Shown here: one piece after another, positions 36,795 to 50,394 of the stretch
How positions within the stretch are numbered: position 1 is the stretch's first letter
How the letters are laid out: each line of letters opens with the position of its first letter
Assembly: GCA_009923495.1 (NCBI GenBank)
Contig: RFTJ01000006.1
Span: forward strand, 1 to 61,172
Reading direction: 5' to 3'
Length of the DNA stretch: 61,172 bases
Source: Actinomycetota bacterium
GTDB lineage: Bacteria > Actinomycetota > Actinomycetes > S36-B12 > UBA5976
The notes under the pieces: generated by a model
Told to the model about the DNA's origin: nothing
The model's database searches: none
The model's input: only the letters and a program-made list of their open reading frames with translations
Made by a program: the position numbers and the translations under genes

Positions 36795-37576
36795 CGGTTT
36801 CGCTTACCTTCGATAAGTATGGAAATGCACGCAATCGGGCAGTCGTCTTGGTCCACCCATTTCCGTTTCGAGCCCAATTCTGGTCTGAAATTGCGCCTAA
36901 AATTTCCGACTCAGGATTTTTGGTCATTGCACCAAATTTGCGCGGATGCGCAGACAGTCCCATGGATGATGCGCAGCCGGATATTAATTTGTTAGCAACC
37001 GATGTTTGGAAGATGCTGGCCGAACAGGGAATTGGTCAAGCATATGTGCTTGGGGTATCGCTTGGTGGATATGTAAGTTTGGCGATGCTTCGATCTCGTC
37101 CAGCTCAAATTTTGGGGTTAGGGCTAATCGATACAAAAGTAACCGCAGATTCACCTGCTGCAATTCGAAATCGCCAACGCATTGCCACTGAAGTTAAATC
37201 GGATCTGTCTGTTACAGACTACGCAAAGCAGTTGCTACCCACCCTGCTTTCCAATTACACGCATGAAAATCGACCAGAAGTTGTCAAGCAAGTTGAAGCT
37301 TGGATTGGCGCCAGCAAGGCTGACACAATCGCTTGGTTACAACATGCAATGGCTGGTCGGCCAGACAGTAGCGAAGTGCTAGCTGAGTTTTCTGGCCCTA
37401 CGTTATTAATCCGAGGTGCTGATGACGTGGTGAGTAAGCCTGATGATTTTATGACCATGCAGAAATTAGCAAAAGAAGCAACCTTCATCGAGCTACCTAA
37501 CTGTGGTCACCTACCACCAATTGAAGATCCGGAAAAAACTGCCACAACCATTATTAGTTGGTTAATTAGCAGCTAG
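36791..37576 (+). CDS. Alpha/beta hydrolase
   Basis: The product has 261 residues from a GTG overlapping the upstream stop (GTGA). It shows HPFPFRAQFW, the oxyanion loop region, PNLRGCADS, the nucleophile GVSLGG (Ser about residue 91), an acidic residue in LIRGADDVVSKP and the His in NCGHLPPIEDPE. This is the ordinary alpha/beta hydrolase (BioH/haloperoxidase-like) layout. Its stop codon shares CTAG with the stop of the convergent DUF2127 gene. Confidence 0.8.
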   Translation: MTVSLTFDKYGNARNRAVVLVHPFPFRAQFWSEIAPKISDSGFLVIAPNLRGCADSPMDDAQPDINLLATDVWKMLAEQGIGQAYVLGVSLGGYVSLAMLRSRPAQILGLGLIDTKVTADSPAAIRNRQRIATEVKSDLSVTDYAKQLLPTLLSNYTHENRPEVVKQVEAWIGASKADTIAWLQHAMAGRPDSSEVLAEFSGPTLLIRGADDVVSKPDDFMTMQKLAKEATFIELPNCGHLPPIEDPEKTATTIISWLISS

Positions 37577-38367
37577 TTTCCAACGGCCGAATCTAAATTG
37601 TGAATTTCAAGACGGTCATGCATGGCAATTGCGTAATCAATCGCGGCTCGACCTTTAACGCTCTCGTCATGAGCGGCCGCACTGCCACCATTTAGACCAA
37701 AGAGGTGTTTAGTCCAGAGCAACCAAATAACAGCTGCAATGTTGACGATTAAAGCGCCTGCGCGTAAAAATGTGATTTTGTGACTCAGTTCAAAAAGTTC
37801 CAATGGAATGAAAGCGCTAGTTGCAACAACGGCCAAGTATTCGGCCCATCGCTTTTGAAACCAAAGCCCGACTCCTTCAACAATTTGCAGCAGGCCATAT
37901 GAAACTAGGGCCAAAGTAATCAAACTCAGAGTATGCGGTGACGTAGACAGCAAACTCGAGAGGAAATTTATGATGCCCGAGTCATTCATATTCCAGCCAA
38001 TCTGATCAGCAAATGGCTTTAACAATGGAAGTGCGGCGTTAAGATGATCGACAAGTGATTCTTGAGATATTTGTAACTGCCAAACGGCAATGCCCACTAT
38101 TAGCACAATCAGACCGCGGACACCCCGCTCGAAACCTAGCAATCGGATGATGAAGCGATCTCGGATTTGCCCGGCATGTGCTACTTCAGGTGCTTCATCG
38201 GCGGGTCCGTGGGCAAATGGTTCTTCGGGAATAAATGCCCCGCAACGCAAACATTTCCAGGCAGTGCCAACATTTGTGGCAACTCTCAATTTGGCGGCCA
38301 AATCTGATTCTGTTGGGCGATAAGTCAAATGTCCAACTCGAGCACAGGCTCGCAATGACCAATCCAT
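37573..38367 (-). CDS. DUF2127 membrane protein with N-terminal Cys motif
   Basis: The product has 264 residues. The N-terminus contains WKCLRCGAFIPEEPF, a zinc-ribbon-like half-site, followed by the four-helix DUF2127 membrane core (GVRGLIVLIVGIAVW; YGLLQIVEGVGLWFQKRWAEYLAV; ELFELSHKITFLR; NIAAVIWLLW). The function of the family is unknown. TAGACT ends 7 nt before the ATG. It is divergent from the thioredoxin-like gene. Confidence 0.75.
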   Translation of the reverse strand: MDWSLRACARVGHLTYRPTESDLAAKLRVATNVGTAWKCLRCGAFIPEEPFAHGPADEAPEVAHAGQIRDRFIIRLLGFERGVRGLIVLIVGIAVWQLQISQESLVDHLNAALPLLKPFADQIGWNMNDSGIINFLSSLLSTSPHTLSLITLALVSYGLLQIVEGVGLWFQKRWAEYLAVVATSAFIPLELFELSHKITFLRAGALIVNIAAVIWLLWTKHLFGLNGGSAAAHDESVKGRAAIDYAIAMHDRLEIHNLDSAVGN

Positions 38368-38374
38368 AGTCGTC

Positions 38375-38380
38375 AGTCTA
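38375..38380 (-). promoter_or_regulatory. Leaderless-type -10 box (TAGACT)
   Basis: On the minus strand TAGACT ends 7 nt before the DUF2127 ATG. Confidence 0.4.
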
Positions 38381-38404
38381 TGTCAGCTCGGCGATTCAGT
38401 AGGG

Positions 38405-38410
38405 CACAAT
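38405..38410 (+). promoter_or_regulatory. Leaderless-type -10 box (CACAAT)
   Basis: CACAAT ends 6 nt before the GTG of the thioredoxin-TPR gene and supports that start. Confidence 0.4.
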
Positions 38411-38416
38411 AGGACA

Positions 38417-39322
38417 GTGACGCAAAACCTAAATCTTCATGGCGCAGTTGATCTTGGCGCACTAGCAGCAAAGCGCAAGGCAGATCAGGCAATAGCCGAC
38501 GCACCTGCAACTCAATCGGATAGCACTTTTATTTTTGAAGTGACTACTGAGAACTTTGAACAAAATGTGATTTTGCAATCACAAACTGTGCCCGTGATTT
38601 TGGATTTCTGGGCTGAATGGTGCGAACCGTGCAAGCAGTTATCGCCTATTTTGGAAAAGTTGGCGCGCGAAGATTCTGGTCGATGGATTCTGGCAAAAGT
38701 AAACGTTGACGTTGAGCAGCAGATTGCAGCAGCTTTCCAAATCCAGTCCATACCTAGTCTTTTTGCTGTGTTAGGTGGACAGCCCGTACCACTACCGCCC
38801 GGTGCCCATCCTGAACATCAGATGCGATCCATCATCGATGCTGTGTTAGCAAAGGCAGCCGAGATTGGTCTGCCCGGCCTCAGTGTTACAGACGAAGAAG
38901 ATGTAGTGGATGAGCCACTAGATCCAGAGTTACAAGCAGCGCAGACCGCTCTCGATGAGGGCAATTGGGATGAAGCAATAGATGCCTATAAATCGATACT
39001 TGCAACGAAACCTAATGATTCGTTAGCTCGGATTGGGCTGCTCAATGTTGAGTTGTTTAAGCGACTTGATGGTATCGATTACAACCACGCACTAGGAAGT
39101 GCTGATATGTCATTAGAAGCCGCACTCTTGGCTGCCGATGTTGAATTTATGCTTGGTGATTGGTCTGTCGCTTTTACTAGACTCATCAACCTCGTTAGCG
39201 AAAATGTTGAAGATTCCCGCGAGGTAGCAAAATCTCGCTTACTGGAACTTTTTGAGATTGCTGGACCAAATGATGCTTCAGTGGTTAAGGCCCGTCTTGA
39301 CTTAACGAGTGCACTCTTCTAA
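38417..39322 (+). CDS. Thioredoxin-domain protein with C-terminal TPR (YbbN/CnoX type)
   Basis: The product has 301 residues from a GTG. Residues about 35-145 are a thioredoxin fold with WAEWCEPCKQL as active site and the cis-Pro in IQSIPSL. Residues about 170-300 are TPR-like helices (AAQTALDEGNWDEAIDAYKS). The layout matches the CnoX/YbbN chaperedoxins, which protect and hand on unfolded proteins. Actinobacterial members often lie beside glgB and glgE, as here; the stop is directly next to the convergent glgB stop. Confidence 0.88.
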   Translation: MTQNLNLHGAVDLGALAAKRKADQAIADAPATQSDSTFIFEVTTENFEQNVILQSQTVPVILDFWAEWCEPCKQLSPILEKLAREDSGRWILAKVNVDVEQQIAAAFQIQSIPSLFAVLGGQPVPLPPGAHPEHQMRSIIDAVLAKAAEIGLPGLSVTDEEDVVDEPLDPELQAAQTALDEGNWDEAIDAYKSILATKPNDSLARIGLLNVELFKRLDGIDYNHALGSADMSLEAALLAADVEFMLGDWSVAFTRLINLVSENVEDSREVAKSRLLELFEIAGPNDASVVKARLDLTSALF

Positions 39323-41512
39323 TCAACTAAGCGCAAACCAAACGGTCGCAAGCGGTGGCAAAGTAATTTCAGCGCTGGCTGGCTGGCCAAAATAGGCTGG
39401 GCCGTCACCTATTACTCCATGGTGGTTGCCAACCCCACTTCCGCCGAATGCAAGATCATCACTATTAAAAATTTCAACCCAATTTCCAGCGATGGGAAGC
39501 GGCAATCTATAAGCATGCCTCGGAACGGGAGCAAAATTCGTGACGGAAATGATTGGATTACCCGCTTCATCCCAGCGTGTCCATGCGAAGATGTTGCCTG
39601 CAGAATCATCGCTAATCAGCCATTGGAAGCCGGCTGGATCAGCATCCTTTTGCCAGAGCGCCGGCCAGGTTTGGTACACGTGATTCATCGCGTCGATGGC
39701 TTTGCGCACTCCTAAGTGCCGGTCATGATCTAAGAGGTGCCATTCCAGTCCATGTGCTTGCGACCATTCGCCAACTTGGCCGAATTCACACCCCATGAAT
39801 AAAAGTTGTTTGCCCGGATGTGCCCACATGAAACCGTAGTAGGCGCGCACATTAGCTAACCGCTGCCAGTCATCGCCAGGCATCCGCTGGTAAATCGAGC
39901 CTTTTCCGTGCACCACTTCATCGTGACTTAACGGCAACACATAATTTTCACTCCAGGCATATACCAAGGAAAAAGACATCTCATTGTGATGGAATTGCCG
40001 ATGTATTGGTTCATGTTTTACATACTCAAGTGAGTCGTGCATCCAACCCATATTCCACTTCAAGCCAAAACCTAAGCCGCCTGCATCGGTTGGCGTGGTG
40101 ACACCTGGCCAAGCAGTTGACTCTTCGGCAATGGTGACAATGCCAGGCATTGCCCGGTAGGCGGTAGCGTTCATCTCTTTTAAGAACTCAACTGCTTCCA
40201 GATTTTCCCGTCCGCCAAACCGGTTCGGGGTCCATTGACCATCTTCACGTGAGTAATCCAAATAGAGCATTGAAGCAACTGCATCAACCCTGAGCCCATC
40301 TATATGGAACTCCTTGAGCAAGAAAACTGCATTGGCAACCAGAAAGTTTCGAACTTCATTGCGACCAAAATCAAAGATGTAAGTGCCCCAGTCCGGATGC
40401 TCACCTAACTGCGGATTGGCGTGTTCGTAAAGGGCTGTTCCATCGAATCGACCAAGAGCCCATTCGTCCTTGGGGAAGTGAGCCGGAACCCAATCCACAA
40501 TTACCCCAATGCCTGCCTGATGAAATGCATCCACTAGGTAGCGAAAGTCATCAGGTGTGCCAAATCTAGAACTTGTTGCGTAATAGCCAGTTACTTGATA
40601 TCCCCAGGAAGGAGCGAATGGGTGCTCGGCAACTGGCATAAATTCAACATGGGTGAACCCACGCTCTTTTACGTAATTAACAAGATCAACAGCAAGTTGG
40701 CGATAACTTTTTCCTGGCTGCCAGGAACCGAGATGCACTTCGTAAACCGACATCGGAGCTTTGTGGGGCTCAAAGCTTGTTCGCTGGTCAAGCCAGTTTT
40801 GGTCATTCCACTGGTACTCAGATTGAAAAACTATAGAGGCGTTGGCTGGAGCAACTTCGGCATAAAAGGCCATCGGGTCTGACTTGGTTAACCACGCACC
40901 ATTTTGTGCCAGAATACTGAATTTATATTTTGTACCAGGTTCAAGACCTGGAATGAATAACTCCCAAACTCCAGAACTACCCATAGAACGCATTGGATGG
41001 GCCACGCCATTCCACATGTTGAAGTCGCCAATTACGCGAACGCCTTGAGCACTTGGTGCCCATACGGTGAATGCCACACCAGTTACATCTTGAATGGTTT
41101 TATAGTGAGCGCCCATAACTTTCCAGAGGTCCTCATGCCGACCGGCTGAAATCAGGTGTAAATCTAACTCGCCGATGGTTGGCAAGAATCGATAGGGATC
41201 TTGGATGTCAAGAACGCCTTGACCATAATCTATTTGCAAAGAATACTCAGACAGTCCTGGTTGCTCTATTGTGATTGCCCAAGCGCCTCTGTCTTGGTGC
41301 ACCAGTGGAATAACTGTTTCACCAACCACTGCGGCAACTGAGTTTGCCCAAGGACGCAGAACTGTGATTGTGGTTGAGGTTTCAGTTGAATGTGACCCTA
41401 ACACAGAGTGTGGGTCGTGATGCCAGCCGTCAATGACCCGATCTAATTGGTTAGGCGGGTTTGGGATTCTAGTTTTTGGCCTGAACTTGAAGGGAAAAGT
41501 TAGCTTAGGCAT
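39323..41512 (-). CDS. glgB: 1,4-alpha-glucan branching enzyme
   Basis: The product has 729 residues. It cuts alpha-1,4 chains and rejoins them by alpha-1,6 bonds. An N-terminal carbohydrate-binding domain is followed by CBM48 (about 110-210) and the GH13 barrel with VDWVPAHFP, GLRVDAVASMLYLDY (nucleophile Asp), AEESTAWP (acid Glu) and LSHDEVVHGKGS. It overlaps the end of glgE by 8 nt, so maltose-1-phosphate polymerisation and branching are coupled. Confidence 0.95.
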   Translation of the reverse strand: MPKLTFPFKFRPKTRIPNPPNQLDRVIDGWHHDPHSVLGSHSTETSTTITVLRPWANSVAAVVGETVIPLVHQDRGAWAITIEQPGLSEYSLQIDYGQGVLDIQDPYRFLPTIGELDLHLISAGRHEDLWKVMGAHYKTIQDVTGVAFTVWAPSAQGVRVIGDFNMWNGVAHPMRSMGSSGVWELFIPGLEPGTKYKFSILAQNGAWLTKSDPMAFYAEVAPANASIVFQSEYQWNDQNWLDQRTSFEPHKAPMSVYEVHLGSWQPGKSYRQLAVDLVNYVKERGFTHVEFMPVAEHPFAPSWGYQVTGYYATSSRFGTPDDFRYLVDAFHQAGIGVIVDWVPAHFPKDEWALGRFDGTALYEHANPQLGEHPDWGTYIFDFGRNEVRNFLVANAVFLLKEFHIDGLRVDAVASMLYLDYSREDGQWTPNRFGGRENLEAVEFLKEMNATAYRAMPGIVTIAEESTAWPGVTTPTDAGGLGFGLKWNMGWMHDSLEYVKHEPIHRQFHHNEMSFSLVYAWSENYVLPLSHDEVVHGKGSIYQRMPGDDWQRLANVRAYYGFMWAHPGKQLLFMGCEFGQVGEWSQAHGLEWHLLDHDRHLGVRKAIDAMNHVYQTWPALWQKDADPAGFQWLISDDSAGNIFAWTRWDEAGNPIISVTNFAPVPRHAYRLPLPIAGNWVEIFNSDDLAFGGSGVGNHHGVIGDGPAYFGQPASAEITLPPLATVWFALS

Positions 41513-43517
41513 TTGCTGAAACCGTCAAAATCAAGGCACAACCTATTGAGGGATCAAGACGAACAAAATTGTGTTCACTCCACTTCATTGTCTGACCGGT
41601 CAATTCATCTTTGACTGTGAAGGTGTCATTCCAGTCTTTGCCGAGTTCGGGCATGTTCAAATGCACTGTAGATTCTTGCGCGCTGTGTGGATCGAGATTC
41701 ACAATAACTAAAACAATGTTGTCGCCTTCGCGCTTGGAGTACGCCAACATGGCATCCGAATCAATATTGTGAAAGCGCAAATTGCGCAGGTAGTGAAGTG
41801 CAGGACTCTTGGCTCGGATTTGATTTAACTGGGTGAGATATGGGGCTAGCGTTGGTAGACCCGGGTCATCCCAATTGCGTGGTCGGTATTCATATTTTTC
41901 TGAATCCAGATATTCTTCCGCACCAGGTTTCGTTGGTTCGGCCTCGTACAGTTCAAAGCCTGCATAAACACCCCAAGTTGGCGACAGGGTTGCCGCTAGT
42001 GTGGCGCGAATATCGAAGCTGCGATAACTTCCGGTTTGGATATTTTGGGGAAGAATGTCTGGAGTATTAACGAAGAAGTTTGGGCGGAAATAAGCACTAG
42101 CCGAACCAGATAACTCAGTTAAGTAGTCAATGATTTCACCTTTAAAACTGCGCCAGGTGAAGTAGGTGTAGCTCTGCTGAAAGCCAGCCTCACCTAATGC
42201 GCGCATCATTGACGGATTTGTGAACGCTTCTGCTAGAAAAATTACATCAGGGTCAGTTGCATTTACCTTGGCAATCAGACGCTCCCAAAAAGCCACTGGT
42301 TTAGTGTGCGGGTTATCGACTCGGAATATTCGAACTCCCAAACTCATCCAGTGCCGCACAACTCGCTCGACTTCAGCAAAAATACCTTCGGGGTCACGAT
42401 CAAAATTTATTGGATAAATATCCTGATATTTCTTTGGTGGGTTTTCTGCGTATGCAATGGAGCCATCTGCTCGCTCGGTAAACCACTTCCGATTGCTTTT
42501 CACCCATGGGTGATCCGGACTTGCTTGCAGCGCCAAATCAAGCGCAATTTCAATTCCAAGTTCACTCGCCTCTTTGACGAACTTTTTAAAATCGCGTTCC
42601 GTGCCTAGGTCAGGATGAATCGCATCATGGCCTCCATCTTTGCTACCAATTGCCCAAGGGGAGCCAGGATCATTAGGCCCAGGATTTAATGTGTTGTTTG
42701 GACCTTTGCGATTTGTGTAACCAATTGGATGAATTGGCGGCAGGTAAAGGACATTAAAGCCCATTGCGGCAACAGCGGCTAGACGCTTTCCTGCTGTCTT
42801 GAAAGTTCCGCTCTGCCAAGAGCCATCTTTCTTTTTAACAGCTCCTTCAGAGCGTGGGAAAAATTCGTACCAGTTACCGAATAATGCGCGGGGTCGCTCG
42901 ACATAAACCGGAAATGGTCCGTAACTGGAGACAAACTGGCGGATTACATTGCGGTCTAGTAGTGCGAGCACATTCTGGTCATGTAGGGGAGCGAGCCGCT
43001 CAGTCAGAGACTTTTTACCATCCTGTAATACTGCGATTAGGTCTTCGATATCTGGCTTATCTGTGTTAGGACACTGGCTTAAAACTTCATTGAGCAAAAT
43101 TATGCCCTCTTGGAATTCCACTTCTACATCCACACCTGCAGGAATCTTAACTGTGGCCCGATGAATCCAAGTAGCAATTGGGTCGCTAAATGCTTCGACG
43201 CGGTAGTGCCAAAGTCCGAGCTCACCGAGCGAAACTTCCGCACCTTTTTGTTCTGCCTCAAAACCATGCTGCGCCATGCTGATTCGAGCGGTTTCTTGAT
43301 CAGCAGGATTGATTAATACTGCCTCAGCGCCAACCGCATCGTGACCTTCACGAAACACCCGAGCGCTAATTAGAAATCGTTCGTTCAGGACCGCTTTGAC
43401 TGGGCGGGCACCGCCACCTACTACAGGGGAGACATCCAATACTGGAATTCGACCAAATTCGAGGTTGGGTAACTGGCTTAGTTGGTGCTTGGCACCGTCC
43501 AAATGCTTACTAGCCAT
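41505..43517 (-). CDS. glgE: Alpha-1,4-glucan:maltose-1-phosphate maltosyltransferase
   Basis: The product has 670 residues. It lengthens alpha-1,4-glucan with maltose-1-phosphate, the route typical of actinobacteria. The GH13_3 features are present: YPINFDRDPEG, the nucleophile Asp in FRVDNPHTKP, the acid Glu in FLAEAFTNP and NTPDILPQ near the binding site. TACGGT ends 6 nt before the ATG, and a short gap separates it from glgX. The first 200 residues form the family's N-terminal domains. Confidence 0.95.
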   Translation of the reverse strand: MASKHLDGAKHQLSQLPNLEFGRIPVLDVSPVVGGGARPVKAVLNERFLISARVFREGHDAVGAEAVLINPADQETARISMAQHGFEAEQKGAEVSLGELGLWHYRVEAFSDPIATWIHRATVKIPAGVDVEVEFQEGIILLNEVLSQCPNTDKPDIEDLIAVLQDGKKSLTERLAPLHDQNVLALLDRNVIRQFVSSYGPFPVYVERPRALFGNWYEFFPRSEGAVKKKDGSWQSGTFKTAGKRLAAVAAMGFNVLYLPPIHPIGYTNRKGPNNTLNPGPNDPGSPWAIGSKDGGHDAIHPDLGTERDFKKFVKEASELGIEIALDLALQASPDHPWVKSNRKWFTERADGSIAYAENPPKKYQDIYPINFDRDPEGIFAEVERVVRHWMSLGVRIFRVDNPHTKPVAFWERLIAKVNATDPDVIFLAEAFTNPSMMRALGEAGFQQSYTYFTWRSFKGEIIDYLTELSGSASAYFRPNFFVNTPDILPQNIQTGSYRSFDIRATLAATLSPTWGVYAGFELYEAEPTKPGAEEYLDSEKYEYRPRNWDDPGLPTLAPYLTQLNQIRAKSPALHYLRNLRFHNIDSDAMLAYSKREGDNIVLVIVNLDPHSAQESTVHLNMPELGKDWNDTFTVKDELTGQTMKWSEHNFVRLDPSIGCALILTVSANA

Positions 43518-43523
43518 AACTTA

Positions 43524-43529
43524 ACCGTA
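43524..43529 (-). promoter_or_regulatory. Leaderless-type -10 box (TACGGT)
   Basis: TACGGT on the minus strand ends 6 nt before the glgE ATG, in the 82-nt glgX-glgE gap. Confidence 0.35.
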
Positions 43530-43599
43530 GCGACAACTGCCCTAATTGTGCACATCAGGCTTGGATATTTCCTGTTTATTTCGCGAGAAACAAGAGGCT

Positions 43600-45711
43600 T
43601 TAGTCGCGCCGAGTTACCATCCAGAGTGCACAAGCCCAAGGCTTTAAGGTAACCACTGAATTTGCCGAGATTGGCTCACTTGCCTGCCAGTGCAATTCAT
43701 CAGCTGTGTTGAACCGCAGGAGATACTCTGATGCAAATTCACCATTTGGCAAGGTCACATCAACCTCTTCGGCAGATGAATTAAGGAACCAATAGAAGCC
43801 GTTGTCCACGATGTCATGGCGGTTATGAGATTTAACTGCGCCAGCCAAATACATACCGAGCTGTCTAGTGTTAACGCAGGCCCATTCTTCGTGAGTAAAG
43901 AGTTGACCATCCGCACGGAACCACGCAAGATCAGGCACATTCATGAAATTTACATTTTCACCATTGAGGTAACCATTGCGCTGAAAAACCGTATGCTCTT
44001 GCCGAATGTGAATCACATGACGAACAAAATCATAAATGTTTTGCTGCTCTTGCGTGAACTTCCAGTGATTCCAGGCGATGTCATTGTTCTGACAATATGC
44101 ATTGTTGTTACCTTGTTGGCTTCGGCCAACTTCATCACCACCAAGCAGCATCGGAGTTCCAGCGCTCAAGAAAGTCGTGGCAATAAAGTTGCGCATTTGC
44201 CTACGTCGTAATTCCAAGATTGCCGGATCGTCAGTAGCGCCTTCTACTCCGCAGTTCCACGATCGGTTTGTGTCGGCACCATCTCGATTTTCTTCACCAT
44301 TGGCCAAGTTGTGTTTGTCGTTGTACGCGACAAGGTCGTGCAGTGTGAATCCGTCGTGCGCAGTAACAAAGTTAATGGAGGCGCGCGGTCCATTCATTTG
44401 ATCCCAATAAAGGTCGGCCGAGCCCGTTAGGCGCCAACCAAGTTCAGCAACTCCGCCACTCATGCCGCGCCAAAAGTCGCGAACGGTATCGCGGAATTGG
44501 TCGTTCCATTCACTCCAAGGTTCCGGGAACGAGCCGACCTGATAGCCGTTATGGCCAACATCCCATGGCTCGGCAATTAACTTAATGTTTCGAAGCGTCG
44601 AACTCTGAGCGGTGGCTGAAATAAATCCACCCTCAAGGTCAACATCTTTTTGTGAGTTGCGGGTGAGTTCGGTGGTCAAGTCAAAACGAAACCCATCAAC
44701 GTGCATCTCAGTTACCCAATATCGCAATGAATCCATGATGAGTCGCAGCGTTGATTGATGCGATGCGCGAATGGAATTTCCGCACCCCGTGAAGTCTAGA
44801 TACCGTCGGCAATCTGCGGTCAAGTGGTAGTAACCCTTATTGTCAAAACCCCGAAGTGACAAAGTCGGACCTAATTCGTTTTGTTCGGGAGTGTGGTTGT
44901 AAACCACATCCAAAATAACCTCTAGGCCCGCTCGATGGTAGGCCTTGATCATGTCTTTGAATTCGCGTACCTGTTGACCGATAGTTCCAGAAGCGGAATA
45001 TTTCGCGTGCGGAGCGAAGAAAGCCAGAGTGTTGTAACCCCAATAGTTTTCTTTACCTTGGGCCAGCAGAAATGGTTCACTAACAAAATGTTGTACTGGT
45101 AAGAGTTCTACGGTGGTCACACCCAAATCTTTAAGGTAGGCAATCACGTCTGGATGTGCCATGCCAGCGTAGGTGCCACGTTGCTCCTCTGGAATTGATG
45201 GGTGTTTTCCAGTTAATCCTGCTACGTGTGTTTCATAGATAATCGTTTTTTCTGGTGCGATGTTTGGCCGTTTATCGTCTTCCCAGTCGTAGCTGCCATC
45301 TACAACTACGCTTCGGGGTACATAAGGTCGACTGTCCTGGTCATTGAAAATTAGATCATCATTGGCAACATGTCCATAAATAGCTTCATGCAAAACTAGC
45401 TCGCCCGTCACCGCTTTTGCGTACGGGTCAATCAACAACTTCGCTGGATTAAATCGCATCCCACGTTCGGGAGCCCACTCGCCATGAACTCGGTATCCGT
45501 ACTGTTGCCCGTGGCCAACTTCTGGTAAGAAGCCGAAGTAGATGCCTTTGGAGAAACTGGGCAAGTCAAAAGACCAGTAGCTACCATCCTCATTGATTAG
45601 ACAAAGCTCAACTCGAATTGCATCCGGTGCCCAAACGGCGAAGTTGGTTCCACCATCGCGAACTGTTGCGCCGAGTGGATCTGGTAGACCAGCTTGCATG
45701 CCAGAACTCAC
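43600..45711 (-). CDS. glgX: Glycogen debranching enzyme
   Basis: The product has 703 residues from a GTG with AAGGAGG six nt upstream. It removes alpha-1,6 branches from glycogen (isoamylase-type GH13_11). An N-terminal CBM48 domain (PLGATVRDGGTNFAVWAPDA) leads into the barrel: DVVYNHTPEQ, GFRFDLTTEL with the nucleophile Asp, LIAEPWDVG with the acid Glu, and FVTAHDGFTL. A C-terminal beta domain closes it. It heads the glgX-glgE-glgB run. Confidence 0.95.
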   Translation of the reverse strand: MSSGMQAGLPDPLGATVRDGGTNFAVWAPDAIRVELCLINEDGSYWSFDLPSFSKGIYFGFLPEVGHGQQYGYRVHGEWAPERGMRFNPAKLLIDPYAKAVTGELVLHEAIYGHVANDDLIFNDQDSRPYVPRSVVVDGSYDWEDDKRPNIAPEKTIIYETHVAGLTGKHPSIPEEQRGTYAGMAHPDVIAYLKDLGVTTVELLPVQHFVSEPFLLAQGKENYWGYNTLAFFAPHAKYSASGTIGQQVREFKDMIKAYHRAGLEVILDVVYNHTPEQNELGPTLSLRGFDNKGYYHLTADCRRYLDFTGCGNSIRASHQSTLRLIMDSLRYWVTEMHVDGFRFDLTTELTRNSQKDVDLEGGFISATAQSSTLRNIKLIAEPWDVGHNGYQVGSFPEPWSEWNDQFRDTVRDFWRGMSGGVAELGWRLTGSADLYWDQMNGPRASINFVTAHDGFTLHDLVAYNDKHNLANGEENRDGADTNRSWNCGVEGATDDPAILELRRRQMRNFIATTFLSAGTPMLLGGDEVGRSQQGNNNAYCQNNDIAWNHWKFTQEQQNIYDFVRHVIHIRQEHTVFQRNGYLNGENVNFMNVPDLAWFRADGQLFTHEEWACVNTRQLGMYLAGAVKSHNRHDIVDNGFYWFLNSSAEEVDVTLPNGEFASEYLLRFNTADELHWQASEPISANSVVTLKPWACALWMVTRRD

Positions 45712-45896
45712 TTCTGGCCTCCTTGGTCTAATTTGGTAGCAACTAGATCTACCCGCATTCCATCAATTGTGTAGGACAGTGGGGCTAAACGCACTTTATT
45801 CGGGCCTCCGTGTCGCTTAATTTAACCTGTTGTAGCCGGTAGCTAAATCTCTCTTCGCGCCAAAGTCATCCCATCACTTCGGTCTGATAACTGCTT

Positions 45897-45902
45897 TAGA
45901 CT
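45897..45902 (+). promoter_or_regulatory. Leaderless-type -10 box (TAGACT)
   Basis: TAGACT ends 6 nt before the GTG of the cysteine desulfurase gene, implying an mRNA that begins at the start codon. Confidence 0.45.
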
Positions 45903-45908
45903 AGGCAT

Positions 45909-47092
45909 GTGGCGTATTTAGATCACGCTGCTACGACTCCCATGTTTTCTGAAGCCGTAGCCGCTATGAGTGAGTTATTAGCCGACCCTGGCAACCCGTC
46001 ATCTTTGCATGCCGCTGGCCGCAGAGCCAGACGCCATGTTGAAGAGTCTCGGGAACAAGTTGCCAAAGCTGTTGGAGCACGACCAACCGAAGTTATTTTT
46101 ACCGCAGGTGGAACCGAGGCAAACAATATCGCACTTAAGGGCCTGGCTTGGGCCGCCCGTAAACATAACCCGAAGAAAAATCGCTTAGTTGTGAGCAGCA
46201 TTGAACATCACGCAGTTCTCGATCCAATCCAATGGTTAGTTGCTGATGAGGGGTTTGAGGTCACCTGGATACCGGCCACTGCTGACGGTGAAATTACCGC
46301 TGCTGCCTTAACTCAAGCTTTAGGGGCCGATCCAAGTGATGTTGCGCTAGTAAGTGTGATGTTGGCTAATAATGAAGTTGGCACCATTAACGACTTGACT
46401 GCGTTAACAGAAGTAACTCGTGGCTTGGGGATTGGTTTTCATACCGACGCAGTGCAAGCCCCGATGTGGTTAGAGGTTGATTTTGCTCGGCTTGGCGTAT
46501 GTGCCATGTCTATTTCAGCACATAAATTTGGCGGACCGACAGGAGCTGGCGCTTTAATAATGAGTCGGGACTGCAAGGCCATTCCACTTATTCATGGTGG
46601 GGGCCAAGAACGGGATCTTCGTTCCGGAACTTTGGATACGCCAAGCATTGTCGGGCTGGCTAGCGCACTCACTCAGGCAACGAACCAGCGCACAGAGATT
46701 GTCGCGCGGGTTAAAGAACTACGTGATTCCTTAGTCAAGCAAGTTTTAGAAATCGCCCCAGATGCAAACTTCAACGGTGCAACCTCGAATCGACTGGCTA
46801 ACAACGCACACTTCTCATTTCCGGGCGCTTTAGGTGATTCACTACTTATGCTGCTTGACGCTCAGGATGTTGAATGCTCAGTAGGCTCCGCTTGTAGTGC
46901 TGGCGTTCCACAGCCATCGCATGTCTTACTTGCAATGGGGGCCGACCCAGATTTGGCCAGATGCACATTGCGCTTCTCGCTAGGCCATACTTCAACTGAG
47001 GCCGATGTAGCTGCACTGATAGCAGCGCTTCCTTCGGCCTTGGAACGAGCAAGACGTGCCGGGGTTCCTCGAGCAACCGCTGGAGCGAGCGC

Positions 47093-47096
<4 letters not shown>
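45909..47096 (+). CDS. Cysteine desulfurase (NifS/IscS family)
   Basis: The product has 395 residues from a GTG. It is a PLP enzyme that takes sulfur from cysteine as a persulfide. MAYLDHAATTPM opens the protein, the PLP Lys is in SAHKFGGPTGAG (about residue 205), and the catalytic Cys is in GSACSAGVPQPSH. Its end overlaps mnmA by 4 nt (ATGA), so it most likely supplies sulfur for tRNA 2-thiouridine. Confidence 0.93.
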
Positions 47097-50340
<3,244 letters not shown>

Positions 50341-50394
50341 TTCTGCAGACTTTTACCGATCGCTACTGCGGTTTAGCCGATGACCAGATGTCAA

